Part shown: one piece after another, positions 1-9,180 of the stretch
Numbering within the stretch: the stretch's first letter is position 1
How the letters are laid out: the number at the start of each line of letters is the position of its first letter
Source: JBMHDN01 sp049889355
Lineage (GTDB): Bacteria; Pseudomonadota; Alphaproteobacteria; Puniceispirillales; Puniceispirillaceae
NCBI GenBank assembly: GCA_049889355.1
Contig: JBMHDN010000038.1
Location: 19,787-83,786 of the forward strand
Length of the DNA stretch: 64,000 nucleotides
Direction of reading: 5' to 3'
The notes under the pieces: model-generated
What the model saw: the letters and a program-made list of their open reading frames with translations, nothing else
Databases searched by the model: none
What the model was told of the DNA's origin: nothing
Program-made: the position numbers and the translations under genes

Positions 1-642
1 ATGCCAAAGCCGATCGCTGGCGATAACGGCTCAGGCATGCATGTGCACCAGTCGCTCTGGCAGGATGGCAAGCCGCTTTTCGCAGGTAATGGCTATGCTG
101 ACCTTTCAGATATGGCGCTGCATTATATCGGTGGTATCATCAAGCATGCGAAAGCCCTGAACGCTTTCACCAACCCATCAACAAACTCATATAAGCGCCT
201 GATCCCAGGCTATGAAGCACCTGTGCTGTTGGCTTACTCAGCCCGCAACCGTTCTGCTTCATGCCGTATCCCGCATGTATCAAATCCAAAGGGCAAGCGT
301 GTTGAAGTGCGTTTCCCAGATGCGACTGCAAACCCATATCTGTCATTCTCAGCGATGCTGATGGCAGGCCTGGACGGCATCAAGAACAAGATTCACCCAG
401 GTGATGCGATGGATAAGGATCTCTACGACCTGCCAGCCGAAGAACTGGCTCAGATCCCAACCGTTTGTGGCTCACTGCGTGAAGCTCTTGAGGCCCTCTC
501 AGCAGACCGTGCCTTCCTGACCGAAGGCAATGTCTTCACAGACGAGCAGATCGATGCCTATATCGAGCTGAAGATGGAAGAAGTGATTCAGTTGGAGCAC
601 ACACCTGCCCCAATCGAATTCCAGATGTACTACTCATACTAA
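1..642 (+). CDS. glnA: Glutamine synthetase type I, C-terminal part (truncated by window edge)
   Basis: This is the last 213 residues of glutamine synthetase, which makes glutamine from glutamate, ammonia and ATP in the cytoplasm. The reading frame is open from base 1, and the fragment begins at the internal motif MPKPIAGDNGSGMH, which lies just past the middle of the protein, so roughly the first 250 residues lie outside the window. The glutamate/metal-binding segment (NRSASCRIP, near fragment residue 83) is present. The motif DLYDLP near residue 141 carries the tyrosine that GlnE adenylylates in GSI-beta enzymes, so adenylylation control is expected. The C-terminus (QMYYSY) is typical of alphaproteobacterial GlnA. 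In this group a PII gene usually lies directly upstream, but it would be outside the window. A strong terminator follows. Confidence 0.97.
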   Translation: MPKPIAGDNGSGMHVHQSLWQDGKPLFAGNGYADLSDMALHYIGGIIKHAKALNAFTNPSTNSYKRLIPGYEAPVLLAYSARNRSASCRIPHVSNPKGKRVEVRFPDATANPYLSFSAMLMAGLDGIKNKIHPGDAMDKDLYDLPAEELAQIPTVCGSLREALEALSADRAFLTEGNVFTDEQIDAYIELKMEEVIQLEHTPAPIEFQMYYSY

Positions 643-682
643 GAGCACCGCCTCATTGATTGAGGCCACATCTTAGAAAAAG

Positions 683-712
683 AAACCCCGGCCACCACGC
701 CGGGGTTTTTTT
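683..712 (+). terminator. Rho-independent terminator of glnA
   Basis: A 9-bp stem (aaaccccgg / ccggggttt) with an 8-nt loop is followed by a run of Ts, about 40 bases after the glnA stop codon. Confidence 0.9.
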
Positions 713-884
713 GTGGTTATAGGATGGCAGGGAATGACACATCCGTGATCTGTGCCGCAACCGGCACCCATGCTGATCTGTTTCAATAGTTTATCCCCAT
801 ATGTCGTATCTGGTCTTCTCAATCGCCGCTATATGCGGTAGGAAGAGAGATGTCTTTTTCGGGATCAGGGGTGCAGGAGACAGA

Positions 885-2867
885 ATGTCTGATTTATTTG
901 GAAATGCGGCCGTTGCACAAGAATATGACGCCAGCCAAATCGAAGTTTTGGAGGGGCTGGAGCCTGTCCGCCATCGCCCAGGCATGTATATTGGTGGTAC
1001 AGACGAGCGCGCCCTGCATCATATGGCCGCTGAAATTCTGGATAACTCGATGGATGAGGCTGTCGCCGGTCATGCCAGCTGGATTGAGGTTTTTCTGGAA
1101 AGCCCACAGCGCCTGACCATTCGCGATAATGGACGCGGCATTCCAACAGACCCGCATCCGAAATTCCCAGATAAATCCGCACTTGAAGTGATCCTCACCA
1201 CCTTGCATGCAGGGGGTAAATTCTCTGGCAAAGCCTATGAAACTTCAGGCGGCTTGCACGGGGTGGGCGCCTCTGTGGTGAACGCACTGTCTTCACGCCT
1301 TGATGTAGAGGTTGCGCGCAACAAAACCCTCTATGGCCAGTCTTTTGAGCGCGGCAAGCCGACCGGCCCGTTAAAAGAGCTCGGCGGCGCGCCAAACCGG
1401 CGCGGTACTTCTGTATCCTTTGAACCAGATGAGCTGATTTTCGGCGTAGGGTGCGCGTTAAAGCCGGCCACCTTATTCCGGATGATCCGCTCTAAAGCCT
1501 ATCTCTTTGCCGGTGTTGAAATCCGCTGGCGGGTGGCGGAGGGTTTAATCAAAGAGGGCGAGGATACGCCAGCTGAAGCGGTGCTGTGCTATCCAGGCGG
1601 CCTGTCTGATTATCTAGGTGATGTGACGCGTGATAAGGCTTTGCTGATCAGCACGCCTTTTGCAGAGCGCACCGAATTTGAAGGCCAGAAATTTGAATGG
1701 GCGCTGACCTGGCTTGGCCCAGGTGAAGATGGCTTTTTCCACAGCTATTGTAATACAGTGCCAACCCCCTCTGGTGGTACCCATGAAACCGGCATGCGCC
1801 AGGCGATCGTCCGTGGCATGCGCGCTTATGGCGAGATGGCTGGCCAGAAAAAGGCAGCTGAACTGACCGCAGATGATGTGCTGGCTGGGACGGCTGTGAT
1901 GCTGAGCGTATTTTTGCGCGACCCGCAATTCCAAGGCCAGACCAAAGACAGGCTGGTCTCAGCTGAGGCAACACGCTGGACAGAGACAGCCATTCGCGAT
2001 CGCTTTGAGCTCTGGCTGAGTTCTGAGCCTGAACGGGCAAATGATTTGCTGGATGCGGCCATTGAGCGGATGGAAGAGCGCAAGAAACGCCGCAAGGAAA
2101 AAGAAGTTGCCCGTAAATCAGCAACCCGCAAATTACGCCTGCCAGGCAAGCTGGCTGATTGTTCAGCACAAGATACCGAAGCCACCGAGCTTTTCCTTGT
2201 TGAAGGGGATTCAGCGGGTGGTTCGGCAAAATCGGCACGCGACAGGTCAACCCAGGCGGTGCTGCCTCTGCGCGGTAAGATTTTGAATGTGGCGAGCGCC
2301 TCTGCGGACAAGCTGATGCAAAATCAGGAATTGACCGATTTGATGCAAGCCTTGGGCGTGAAAAAAGGCAAGGATTTCATCGAAGGTGATTTGCGCTATG
2401 GCAAAATCATTATCATGACAGATGCGGATGTGGATGGGGCGCATATTGCGGCCCTGCTGATGACCTTTTTCTATAATGAAATGCCACAATTAATCGAAGC
2501 AGGACGCCTTTATCTGGCCCAGCCACCGCTCTATCGCATGACACAAGGGGCCAAAACACTCTATGCCCAGGATGATGCGCATCGCGAAAAGCTATTGGCT
2601 GAGGCCTTTAACAGCCGCTCAAAGGTGGAAATCAGCCGCTTTAAAGGGTTAGGTGAAATGCCGCCAGCCCAGTTAAAAGAAACCACCATGAGCAAGGATA
2701 GCCGGCGCTTATTGCAAGTGCGCCTGCCACGCCGTGATGCAGATGGGGCAGATGCCCGCCGTGAAGTGGACAGGCTGGTCACCACTTTGATGGGTAAGAA
2801 GCCTGAGCTGCGTTTTGGCTATATCCGCGACCACGCAGCAGAGGTGCTGGCAGAATTGGATGTCTAA
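885..2867 (+). CDS. parE: DNA topoisomerase IV subunit B
   Basis: This is the ATPase subunit of topoisomerase IV, which with ParC decatenates replicated chromosomes. The 660-residue protein has a GHKL ATPase domain with LDNSMDEA (N-box), DNGRGIP and the GLHGVGASVVNAL loop in the first 130 residues. A transducer domain follows, then the TOPRIM domain with VEGDSAGGSAK and the metal-binding DADVDGAHI. The sequence is ParE rather than GyrB because the TOPRIM region reads RDRSTQAVLPLRGKILNV and the long GyrB insertion is absent. The frame is open back to an ATG at 801, but the ATG at 885 has AGGAG 5 bases upstream and gives the usual N-terminus, MSDLFG. parC is not in the window. Confidence 0.95.
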   Translation: MSDLFGNAAVAQEYDASQIEVLEGLEPVRHRPGMYIGGTDERALHHMAAEILDNSMDEAVAGHASWIEVFLESPQRLTIRDNGRGIPTDPHPKFPDKSALEVILTTLHAGGKFSGKAYETSGGLHGVGASVVNALSSRLDVEVARNKTLYGQSFERGKPTGPLKELGGAPNRRGTSVSFEPDELIFGVGCALKPATLFRMIRSKAYLFAGVEIRWRVAEGLIKEGEDTPAEAVLCYPGGLSDYLGDVTRDKALLISTPFAERTEFEGQKFEWALTWLGPGEDGFFHSYCNTVPTPSGGTHETGMRQAIVRGMRAYGEMAGQKKAAELTADDVLAGTAVMLSVFLRDPQFQGQTKDRLVSAEATRWTETAIRDRFELWLSSEPERANDLLDAAIERMEERKKRRKEKEVARKSATRKLRLPGKLADCSAQDTEATELFLVEGDSAGGSAKSARDRSTQAVLPLRGKILNVASASADKLMQNQELTDLMQALGVKKGKDFIEGDLRYGKIIIMTDADVDGAHIAALLMTFFYNEMPQLIEAGRLYLAQPPLYRMTQGAKTLYAQDDAHREKLLAEAFNSRSKVEISRFKGLGEMPPAQLKETTMSKDSRRLLQVRLPRRDADGADARREVDRLVTTLMGKKPELRFGYIRDHAAEVLAELDV

Positions 2868-2906
2868 TCATCTCATTCTGCCTTTGCGATAGGTCGTGAG
2901 CGCGTG

Positions 2907-3602
2907 CTATTGCACACGGGCATAATAGGCTTCGTAAAGTTGCCAATATACAGGGCTTTTTTGCAGGGCGTTGTTATATCGGGCTAGATCCAATACATCG
3001 CTGCCAGCGGTTGATTTGCTATGCACATTCGCCCCTGCTTCAATCAAGGCAGAAACAGTCTCATCACTACCGCCCCACACCGCCACATGCAGAGCTGTCC
3101 AGCCCACAGGGGTGCGGTGTTCTAACTGTGCGCCCGCCTCCAACAAAGCTGCTATTGTCTGGCTGTTGCCATCTGAAGCAGCAATATGAAGCGGTGTCAG
3201 CCCTTCTTCATTGATAATATTAATCTGTGCACCTTGCGTGGTGAGGGCTTTAACCTGCCTCTCACGGGCGAATCTAGCAGCATGGTGCAGCGGTGTATTG
3301 CCTTTATAAGAACGCGCATTGAGCTGTGCGCCAGCCCTGACCAAGAAGATGGTTTGTTCCGCATGGCCATAGCGCGCGGCATAATGCAACGGCGTGGCCC
3401 CATCGGCATCGCGGGCATCAATTTGTGCCCCAGCTTGCACCTCGGCCTGAACATCCAGCATGCTGGCCTGTTTCCAGAAAATCGGCTGGCATAGACGCCC
3501 ACATGGTTCAAGTTTGTGAGTCTGCCCCATCGTCTGCGCCGTAATGGATATAAAGGCGAAGCCAGCCAGAAAGGCAGAAAGCGATATCCATCTTTTCTTC
3601 AT
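2907..3602 (-). CDS. Secreted ankyrin-repeat protein
   Basis: This 231-residue protein has a Sec signal peptide (MKKRWISLSAFLAGFAFISI, probable cleavage after the following alanine/threonine stretch) and then about four to five ankyrin repeats. The repeats are recognisable from TPLHYAARYGH, TPLHHAARFA, TPLHIAASDG and TALHVAVWGG at about 33-residue spacing. Ankyrin repeats bind partner proteins, so this is probably a periplasmic binding protein of unknown partner. A longer frame starts at 3767, but the ATG at 3602 has AGAGG 7 bases upstream and begins with a signal peptide. It lies 124 bases downstream of an alpha/beta hydrolase on the same strand. The four cysteine-free repeats and the short C-terminal tail carry no enzymatic motif. 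Confidence 0.8.
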   Translation of the reverse strand: MKKRWISLSAFLAGFAFISITAQTMGQTHKLEPCGRLCQPIFWKQASMLDVQAEVQAGAQIDARDADGATPLHYAARYGHAEQTIFLVRAGAQLNARSYKGNTPLHHAARFARERQVKALTTQGAQINIINEEGLTPLHIAASDGNSQTIAALLEAGAQLEHRTPVGWTALHVAVWGGSDETVSALIEAGANVHSKSTAGSDVLDLARYNNALQKSPVYWQLYEAYYARVQ

Positions 3603-3726
3603 GATAGCACCTCTTTTCGCAAAACCATCCACTATGCCCAATGAATTGGACCAATTGGATAGGTTCAGCTTAACGAGGATTAAGGATTTATCAGCTATCA
3701 CATTTGCGTGAGGCGCGTTTGGGATA

Positions 3727-4428
3727 TTAGATCCCCACCCTATCAAGCAGGCGATGTAATGCCTCATTACAAGCCTCTGGTGCTTCCATGGTCGAGAGGT
3801 GGCCTATGTCATCAAGCAAGATCAATTCAGAATCTGGCAGTGCATCCGCCATTTTCTGTGACTGAGCTGGCGGGGTGAGAATATCTGCTGTGCCACATAA
3901 AACCAGAGAGGGTAATAAGAGCGTTTCCAAAAAAGCATGCCGATCTTGCCGTGCCATAATGGCCATTTGCTGAGAGGTGAAATTTTCCTGGCCAATCTCT
4001 AGGGCCATATCCAACACCTGTTGAACCAGCATGTCGTTGTCCTGCGCCTCTTTTGAGAGCAAACGCGGCAGAAGGCGTGGGGTCACCCCTTTGAATTTCC
4101 CAATTTGTGACAGGGCAATCAGATCACGCCGCTGCGCCCTTTTCTCGTCTGTATCTGCGCTGGCATTTGTAGATAAGAGGCCAAGGCCAAGCGCGCGCTC
4201 AGCTGCAGAGCGCACCATCTCAGTCGCGATATAGCCGCCCATAGACAAGCCAACCGCAATAAATGGACCGTCAATTTCTTCAAGGGTACGGGCGGCAATT
4301 TCCTCAACAGATGACAGCCCGGTGGTATCTGCCACATGACATGTGATGCGCGGTGAAAGGCTCTTTATCTGCGCCTCAAATAAGGTGGCTGTACATAACA
4401 AACCTGGAACGAAAATAAGGACTGGCAT
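3727..4428 (-). CDS. Alpha/beta hydrolase
   Basis: This 233-residue protein has an alpha/beta-hydrolase fold. It carries a nucleophile elbow GLSMGG, an acid residue in CGTADILTPP and a histidine in IGHLSTMEAPE. Together these make a complete Ser-Asp-His triad of the kind found in BioH/MhpC-like esterases and lactonases. The N-terminus MPVLIFVPGLLCT supplies the oxyanion strand. The start at 4428 has AGGTG upstream, whereas the frame's upstream ATG at 4467 lacks a ribosome site. The substrate cannot be told from the sequence. It may share a transcript with the downstream ankyrin gene, but the 124-base gap makes this uncertain. Confidence 0.8.
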   Translation of the reverse strand: MPVLIFVPGLLCTATLFEAQIKSLSPRITCHVADTTGLSSVEEIAARTLEEIDGPFIAVGLSMGGYIATEMVRSAAERALGLGLLSTNASADTDEKRAQRRDLIALSQIGKFKGVTPRLLPRLLSKEAQDNDMLVQQVLDMALEIGQENFTSQQMAIMARQDRHAFLETLLLPSLVLCGTADILTPPAQSQKMADALPDSELILLDDIGHLSTMEAPEACNEALHRLLDRVGI

Positions 4429-4624
4429 ATCACACCTAACCGCAGCTTTTCGACAAAAAGAAAACAAGGAGCGGCGTCAGACTTACCTCTGTTTTTGTCA
4501 AATTTCTATGTCTATATCACTGGAAAGCGTGTTTTCTTGACTTTTTTGCGAAAAAACCGTATCGCTTTGGTCACTTATTCACATATGACCCTTTGTAAAG
4601 GCATATGTTGTTTTCAGCAGCTTG

Positions 4625-5974
4625 ATGAAGAAAAGAGAACCTGCTATTTCCACCGCATTTTCAAATTTAGGCCTGAGCGACGCGCTCGTCTCTGCCGTTG
4701 ATGCGCTTGGCTATGAAGCGCCGACCCCTATTCAGGAAAAATCCATTCCGCTGGTGCTGATGGGCCGCGACATTCTGGGCTCAGCGCAGACCGGTACAGG
4801 TAAGACAGCGTCGTTCACTTTGCCGATGATCGATATTCTGGCAGAAGGCCGCGCGAAAGCACGCATGCCGCGCTCACTTATTCTTGCACCAACACGTGAA
4901 TTGGCTGCTCAGGTTTCTGATAGTTTTGAGCAATTCAGCGCTAACCATAATTTAACAAAGGCATTGCTGATCGGCGGGGTAAGCTTTGCTGATCAAGAAG
5001 CAGTGTTAGATCGCGGCGCTGATGTGCTTATCGCCACACCAGGGCGTTTATTAGACCATTTTGAACGCGGCAAAGTGTTGCTTCAAGATGTGAAGATTTT
5101 GGTGATTGATGAAGCCGATCGTATGCTTGATATGGGCTTCATTCCTGATGTTGAGAAAATCGTATCGTTCCTGCCAAAAATGCGCCAGACCTTGTTTTTC
5201 TCAGCGACTTTATCTGAAGAAATTCACACCATCGGCTCAAAATTTGTGATCAATCCAAAGATCATCGAAGTCGCAAAACCCTCTCAGACCGCCTCTACGA
5301 TTACGCAGGCTCTGATCTGGACTGAGGTAAAGAAAAAGCGTGAGAAATTGCGTGGCCTCCTCCAGTCAGAAGATATTAATAATGCGGTGATTTTCTGTAA
5401 TCGTAAACGCGATATCTCCACCCTGTTGAGCAGCCTGAAACGCCATGGTTTTAACGCAGGCGGTCTGCATGGTGATATGACACAATCCGCTCGTCTAACC
5501 GCCTTGGATGCTTTTAAATCAGGCGAGACCAAATTGCTGATCGCTTCAGATGTGGCCGCCAGAGGGTTGGACATCCCATCGGTTAGCCATGTGTTTAATT
5601 TTGATGTGCCGTCTAATGCAGAAGATTATGTGCATCGCATCGGGCGTACAGGGCGTGCCGGTCGCACAGGCAAAGCCTTTACACTGGCCGCAACAGATGA
5701 TGATAAAAAATATCTGGATGCGATCACCAAATTAACAGGCCAGGCTATTGCATTGCTGGATCAGCAAGAGGTGCAGACACCAACATCTGAAGCCACAGAT
5801 GATGCGGCCTCAAACAACAATGCATCACCTAAAAATACTGGCCGCCGCCGAGGCAAGAAACAAGAATCACCGCGCCAAGAGGCCGATAATCTGCCTGAAT
5901 TAAAGCCGGTGCCATGGGATGGTGGCAATCGTTTTACTGACGATAACATGCCGGCATTCTTAAAATCTGCCTAA
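4625..5974 (+). CDS. DEAD-box ATP-dependent RNA helicase, RhlE type
   Basis: This 449-residue RNA helicase unwinds RNA duplexes during ribosome assembly or mRNA turnover. All core motifs are in order: the Q motif (PTPIQEKSIP), AQTGTGKT, PTRELA, TPGRLLDH, DEAD, SAT, ARGLDI and HRIGRTGRAG. After the helicase core (about 380 residues) comes a basic, low-complexity tail with GRRRGKK, as in RhlE-like proteins. The ATG at 4625 is preceded by an in-frame TTG at 4622, and no strong Shine-Dalgarno site is present at either. It is transcribed divergently from the alpha/beta hydrolase across a region with an imperfect palindrome at 4582-4607. Confidence 0.92.
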   Translation: MKKREPAISTAFSNLGLSDALVSAVDALGYEAPTPIQEKSIPLVLMGRDILGSAQTGTGKTASFTLPMIDILAEGRAKARMPRSLILAPTRELAAQVSDSFEQFSANHNLTKALLIGGVSFADQEAVLDRGADVLIATPGRLLDHFERGKVLLQDVKILVIDEADRMLDMGFIPDVEKIVSFLPKMRQTLFFSATLSEEIHTIGSKFVINPKIIEVAKPSQTASTITQALIWTEVKKKREKLRGLLQSEDINNAVIFCNRKRDISTLLSSLKRHGFNAGGLHGDMTQSARLTALDAFKSGETKLLIASDVAARGLDIPSVSHVFNFDVPSNAEDYVHRIGRTGRAGRTGKAFTLAATDDDKKYLDAITKLTGQAIALLDQQEVQTPTSEATDDAASNNNASPKNTGRRRGKKQESPRQEADNLPELKPVPWDGGNRFTDDNMPAFLKSA

Positions 5975-6012
5975 CCGCATCTTGAAAGCACCAGACGTGC
6001 TGGCCCTTTCAC

Positions 6013-8682
6013 TTAACACGCATCTTGCAGTGCTTTTGTCACAACCTCTGATAAATCAGCGGACAGGTTGTTTTTAAGCAATGCCTCTAAGGCGGCTTTC
6101 ATCTGAGATTGGCGTGTCTCCCCAAAAGCGGCAAAACGGCTCAAAGACAATGCCATACGCGCTGCGATTTGAGGGTTTTGTGTGTCCAGCCATGCTAGCT
6201 TTTCAGCCATGTAATGATAGCCAGAGCCATCTTCTTTGTGGAACTGAACAGGGTTCCCAGCCGCAAAAACACCCAATACAGACCGCAATTTATTCGGGTT
6301 TTTGATATCAAACTGAGGATGGGTCATCAGCTGTTCAAGACGCTCAATCGTGCCGTCATAAGGTGCACTGGCTTCTGCCGCAAACCATTTTTCCAAAACA
6401 AGGGGTGCATCTGACCAGCGCTGTTCAAAAGCAGCAAGGGCTTGTTTGCGCTCAGCCCTGTTGGTTTTGTTGAGTGCCTGTACCGCGCCAGAAGAAAGGG
6501 TCATATTTTTATCTTGTGATTGCCGAAGTGCCATTTGCGCACTATCTGGCATGTCGCCAGCCAAGGCCCAATCCAGCATCCGGTTCAAAAGCGCACGCCC
6601 GGATGAGTCTTGTGCTAAACGCTCAGCTTGCTGTAGCCGGTCATGAAGATGATTGCCAAGCCCTTTGGCCAGCTGGCCTTGCAAGGCATAGCGCGCCCAA
6701 TAAATCGCCACCGGATCAGCTGGCTTTATCGCCCCTTCAACCACCGCCTGAGACGGCAATGTCATCACACAGGCTTTGAAATCATCGCGGCTATGCTGGT
6801 CTTCTAACAAACGCACAAAAGACGCCGCCAATGCGCTTTCAAGTTCAGCATCAGGATCAGAATTTAATCTGGTTTTCAGCGCATTCAGCAAGAGACGGTG
6901 TATTGCATCCCAGCGGTTGAATAAATCATCATCATAGCTCGCCAGATGAAGCCGCTCTTCCACGCTGAGATCATCTGCCATTTTAACAGGTGCTGAAAAA
7001 CCACGCAGCAAAGATGGGGTAGCTTTTGCCAGCTTCTGGCTATCGCGCTCATCCGCAGGCGAAATCGCAACCTCAAGCGAGGCGGCATCTAGCAAAATCA
7101 CCTGCTCTGTATCACTGGTCTCATGCTCAGATGTGGTAAAGGCAATCTTGGTCCCCATTTCATCCAAAAAGCTGAGGCGCAGCGGAATGGGCAGTGGGCC
7201 GGGCTGTGCCAGATAAGAAATATCAGCAGCTGATTTGGGCAGATATTGCGCTAAATTCAAGCTGAAGCCTGCCACGGTATGTTTGCGCGTTACCTCAAGA
7301 TGCGGGGTGCCTGCTTGTTCATACCAGCGTGCAAATAAAGAGAGATCTAGTTGATTTGCGTCAGCCATGCAGGCTTGAAAATCATCACATGTCACCGCCT
7401 TGCCATCATGACGCTGAAAATACAGATCAATGCCCTTCCGGTATCTGTCAGACCCCAGCATGGTATGCATCATCCGGATGACCTCTGCCCCTTTTTCATA
7501 AACAGTGGGGGTGTAGAAATTATTGATTTCTTGATAGCTGTCTGGCCGGATTGGGTGTGCAGTCGGGCTCGAATCCTCTGGGAACTGGATCGCTTTGAGC
7601 AGGCTGACATCTTCTACACGCTTGACCCCTGCATCATGCATATCCGCCACAAATTGCTGTTCGCGAAAGACCGTCAGCCCCTCTTTTAAAGTCAGCTGGA
7701 ACCAATCGCGACAGGTCACGCGATTGCCTGACCAATTATGAAAATATTCATGCGCAATAATGGCTTCAACCCGGTTCAAATCATCATCTGTCGCGGTGTT
7801 TTCATCTGCCAGCACAAATTTTGAATTGAAAATATTCAGGCCCTTATTTTCCATAGCGCCCATATTGAAATGACTGACTGCGACAATTTGAAATAAATCC
7901 AAATCATAGGCCAGCCCATAGGCGCGCTCATCCCATGCCATAGACCGTTTGAGCGATTCCATCGCATGGCGCGTTAAATGCGCATTGCCTTTTTCAACAT
8001 AAATATGCAAGGCGACCTCGCGCCCCTCAGCGGTGGTAAAGCTGTCTTCAACTCGCTCTAAATCGCCAGCGACAAGCGCAAACAGATAGCTCGGCTTTGG
8101 ATGCGGGTCCTGCCAGCAGGCATAATGACGACCCTCTTCTAAATCGCCTGTCTCTATCAAATTGCCATTGCTGAGCAAATGCGGATATTTTCTATCCGCC
8201 TCGATACGCACATCAAAACAGCTCATCACATCCGGGCGATCTGGGAAAAAACAGATACGCCGAAAGCCTTCTGGCTCACATTGTGTACAGAGCATGTCGC
8301 CTGACAGGTATAAGCCTTCAAGCGCGGTATTGGTGTAAGGATTGCATCTGGCTTTGATGGTCAGCTCACCATTAAGAGGCAGCCCTTCAATGGTAAGCCC
8401 CTCTTCTGTCTGGTGATAATCTGAAGGTGCCATAAGAGCCCCATCAAGACATACCTCAATGAGCTCTAACGCCTGACCATGCAAAAAGACAGGCTGTGCT
8501 TCAGCCAATTTGAATTGTAATTTAACTGTGTTTATCGCGTGATCATCAAAAATTTGAACCGTGAGCTGTGTATGCTCTATCTGTATGACAGGCGGTTGAT
8601 AATCTTTGCGGAAAATTGTGGGCTTTTGGCCTGTGGTGTGACCAGCTGACAGGGTGTCGCCTGACGATGTTATATCACGCAT
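6013..8682 (-). CDS. pepN: Aminopeptidase N (M1 zinc metallopeptidase)
   Basis: This 889-residue cytoplasmic aminopeptidase removes N-terminal residues from peptides. The exopeptidase motif GAMEN is at residues 275-279. The zinc site HEYFHNW is at 311-317, with the third ligand glutamate in LKEGLTVFREQ near 334. Length and C-terminal alpha-helical region match bacterial PepN of the E. coli type. Its ATG overlaps the gcrA stop codon by one base (TGATG at 8680-8684), so translation is probably coupled to gcrA. The downstream neighbour converges from the helicase side, 38 bases away. Confidence 0.96.
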   Translation of the reverse strand: MRDITSSGDTLSAGHTTGQKPTIFRKDYQPPVIQIEHTQLTVQIFDDHAINTVKLQFKLAEAQPVFLHGQALELIEVCLDGALMAPSDYHQTEEGLTIEGLPLNGELTIKARCNPYTNTALEGLYLSGDMLCTQCEPEGFRRICFFPDRPDVMSCFDVRIEADRKYPHLLSNGNLIETGDLEEGRHYACWQDPHPKPSYLFALVAGDLERVEDSFTTAEGREVALHIYVEKGNAHLTRHAMESLKRSMAWDERAYGLAYDLDLFQIVAVSHFNMGAMENKGLNIFNSKFVLADENTATDDDLNRVEAIIAHEYFHNWSGNRVTCRDWFQLTLKEGLTVFREQQFVADMHDAGVKRVEDVSLLKAIQFPEDSSPTAHPIRPDSYQEINNFYTPTVYEKGAEVIRMMHTMLGSDRYRKGIDLYFQRHDGKAVTCDDFQACMADANQLDLSLFARWYEQAGTPHLEVTRKHTVAGFSLNLAQYLPKSAADISYLAQPGPLPIPLRLSFLDEMGTKIAFTTSEHETSDTEQVILLDAASLEVAISPADERDSQKLAKATPSLLRGFSAPVKMADDLSVEERLHLASYDDDLFNRWDAIHRLLLNALKTRLNSDPDAELESALAASFVRLLEDQHSRDDFKACVMTLPSQAVVEGAIKPADPVAIYWARYALQGQLAKGLGNHLHDRLQQAERLAQDSSGRALLNRMLDWALAGDMPDSAQMALRQSQDKNMTLSSGAVQALNKTNRAERKQALAAFEQRWSDAPLVLEKWFAAEASAPYDGTIERLEQLMTHPQFDIKNPNKLRSVLGVFAAGNPVQFHKEDGSGYHYMAEKLAWLDTQNPQIAARMALSLSRFAAFGETRQSQMKAALEALLKNNLSADLSEVVTKALQDAC

Positions 8683-9089
8683 CAGCTGCCATCGCGGGTG
8701 TTTGAATAGGCCATCTCACAATGTTCAGTGCAATAAGGCTTGCCCGGTTCGATTTTCTCGCCACAAAAGGAAAATTCCAGTGTTTTGGGATCGCCAGAGG
8801 GCCATGCACAAGCATTTCGAGACCAGCTGATACGACGCAAGGCCAGCCGCAAAGGCAGCTCGCGGCTGTTCATATCAACCTGCTCCACCTTCTCTTCTTT
8901 TGGCGCGGCTTTTGCTTTACTGTTGATCGGCGACTGACGCTTTGGCAGGCCAAGACGGTGCGCTTTACCAGCAATCGCATTGCGCGTTACGCCCAGCTCT
9001 TCGCCAATCTGCGAAATCGACAGCCCTTGATCCCAGAGCTTTCTCAGTTTTTCAAGTCTTGCCTCTGTCCAGCTTGTATCTTCAGCCAT
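8682..9089 (-). CDS. gcrA: Cell-cycle regulator GcrA
   Basis: This 135-residue protein belongs to the GcrA family, alphaproteobacterial transcription factors that bind sigma-70 RNA polymerase and act at promoters methylated by CcrM at GANTC. The N-terminal helix-turn-helix-like domain (WTEARLEKLRKLWDQG through VTRNAIAGKAHRLGLPKR) occupies residues 7-51. A charged linker follows, then the sigma-binding C-terminal domain with CAWPSGDP, FCGEKIEPGKPYCTEHC and the terminal tyrosine-rich end. It is translationally coupled to pepN, an unusual partner. With the CtrA-like gene at 24.9 kb it points to a CtrA/GcrA cell-cycle circuit. Confidence 0.93.
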   Translation of the reverse strand: MAEDTSWTEARLEKLRKLWDQGLSISQIGEELGVTRNAIAGKAHRLGLPKRQSPINSKAKAAPKEEKVEQVDMNSRELPLRLALRRISWSRNACAWPSGDPKTLEFSFCGEKIEPGKPYCTEHCEMAYSNTRDGS

Positions 9090-9180
9090 TACTCACCCTT
9101 TTCATTCATACCCTCTTTTCATATAGAGGCTCAGCGGCAATTTCAATCAATCTTACACAAATTTGGCTTACCATATCACA

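Noticed and set aside
1648..2250. A 200-codon minus-strand frame inside parE
   Set aside because: It is fully antisense to clear ParE coding sequence, has no family features and no ribosome site; a shadow frame.
3669..3690. A second CtrA box (TTAACGAGGATTAA) near the ankyrin gene
   Set aside because: The spacing between TTAA halves is six, not seven.
5975..6012. Terminator between the helicase and pepN
   Set aside because: Only a 5-bp stem (agcac/gtgct) without a T-run is present; not enough support.
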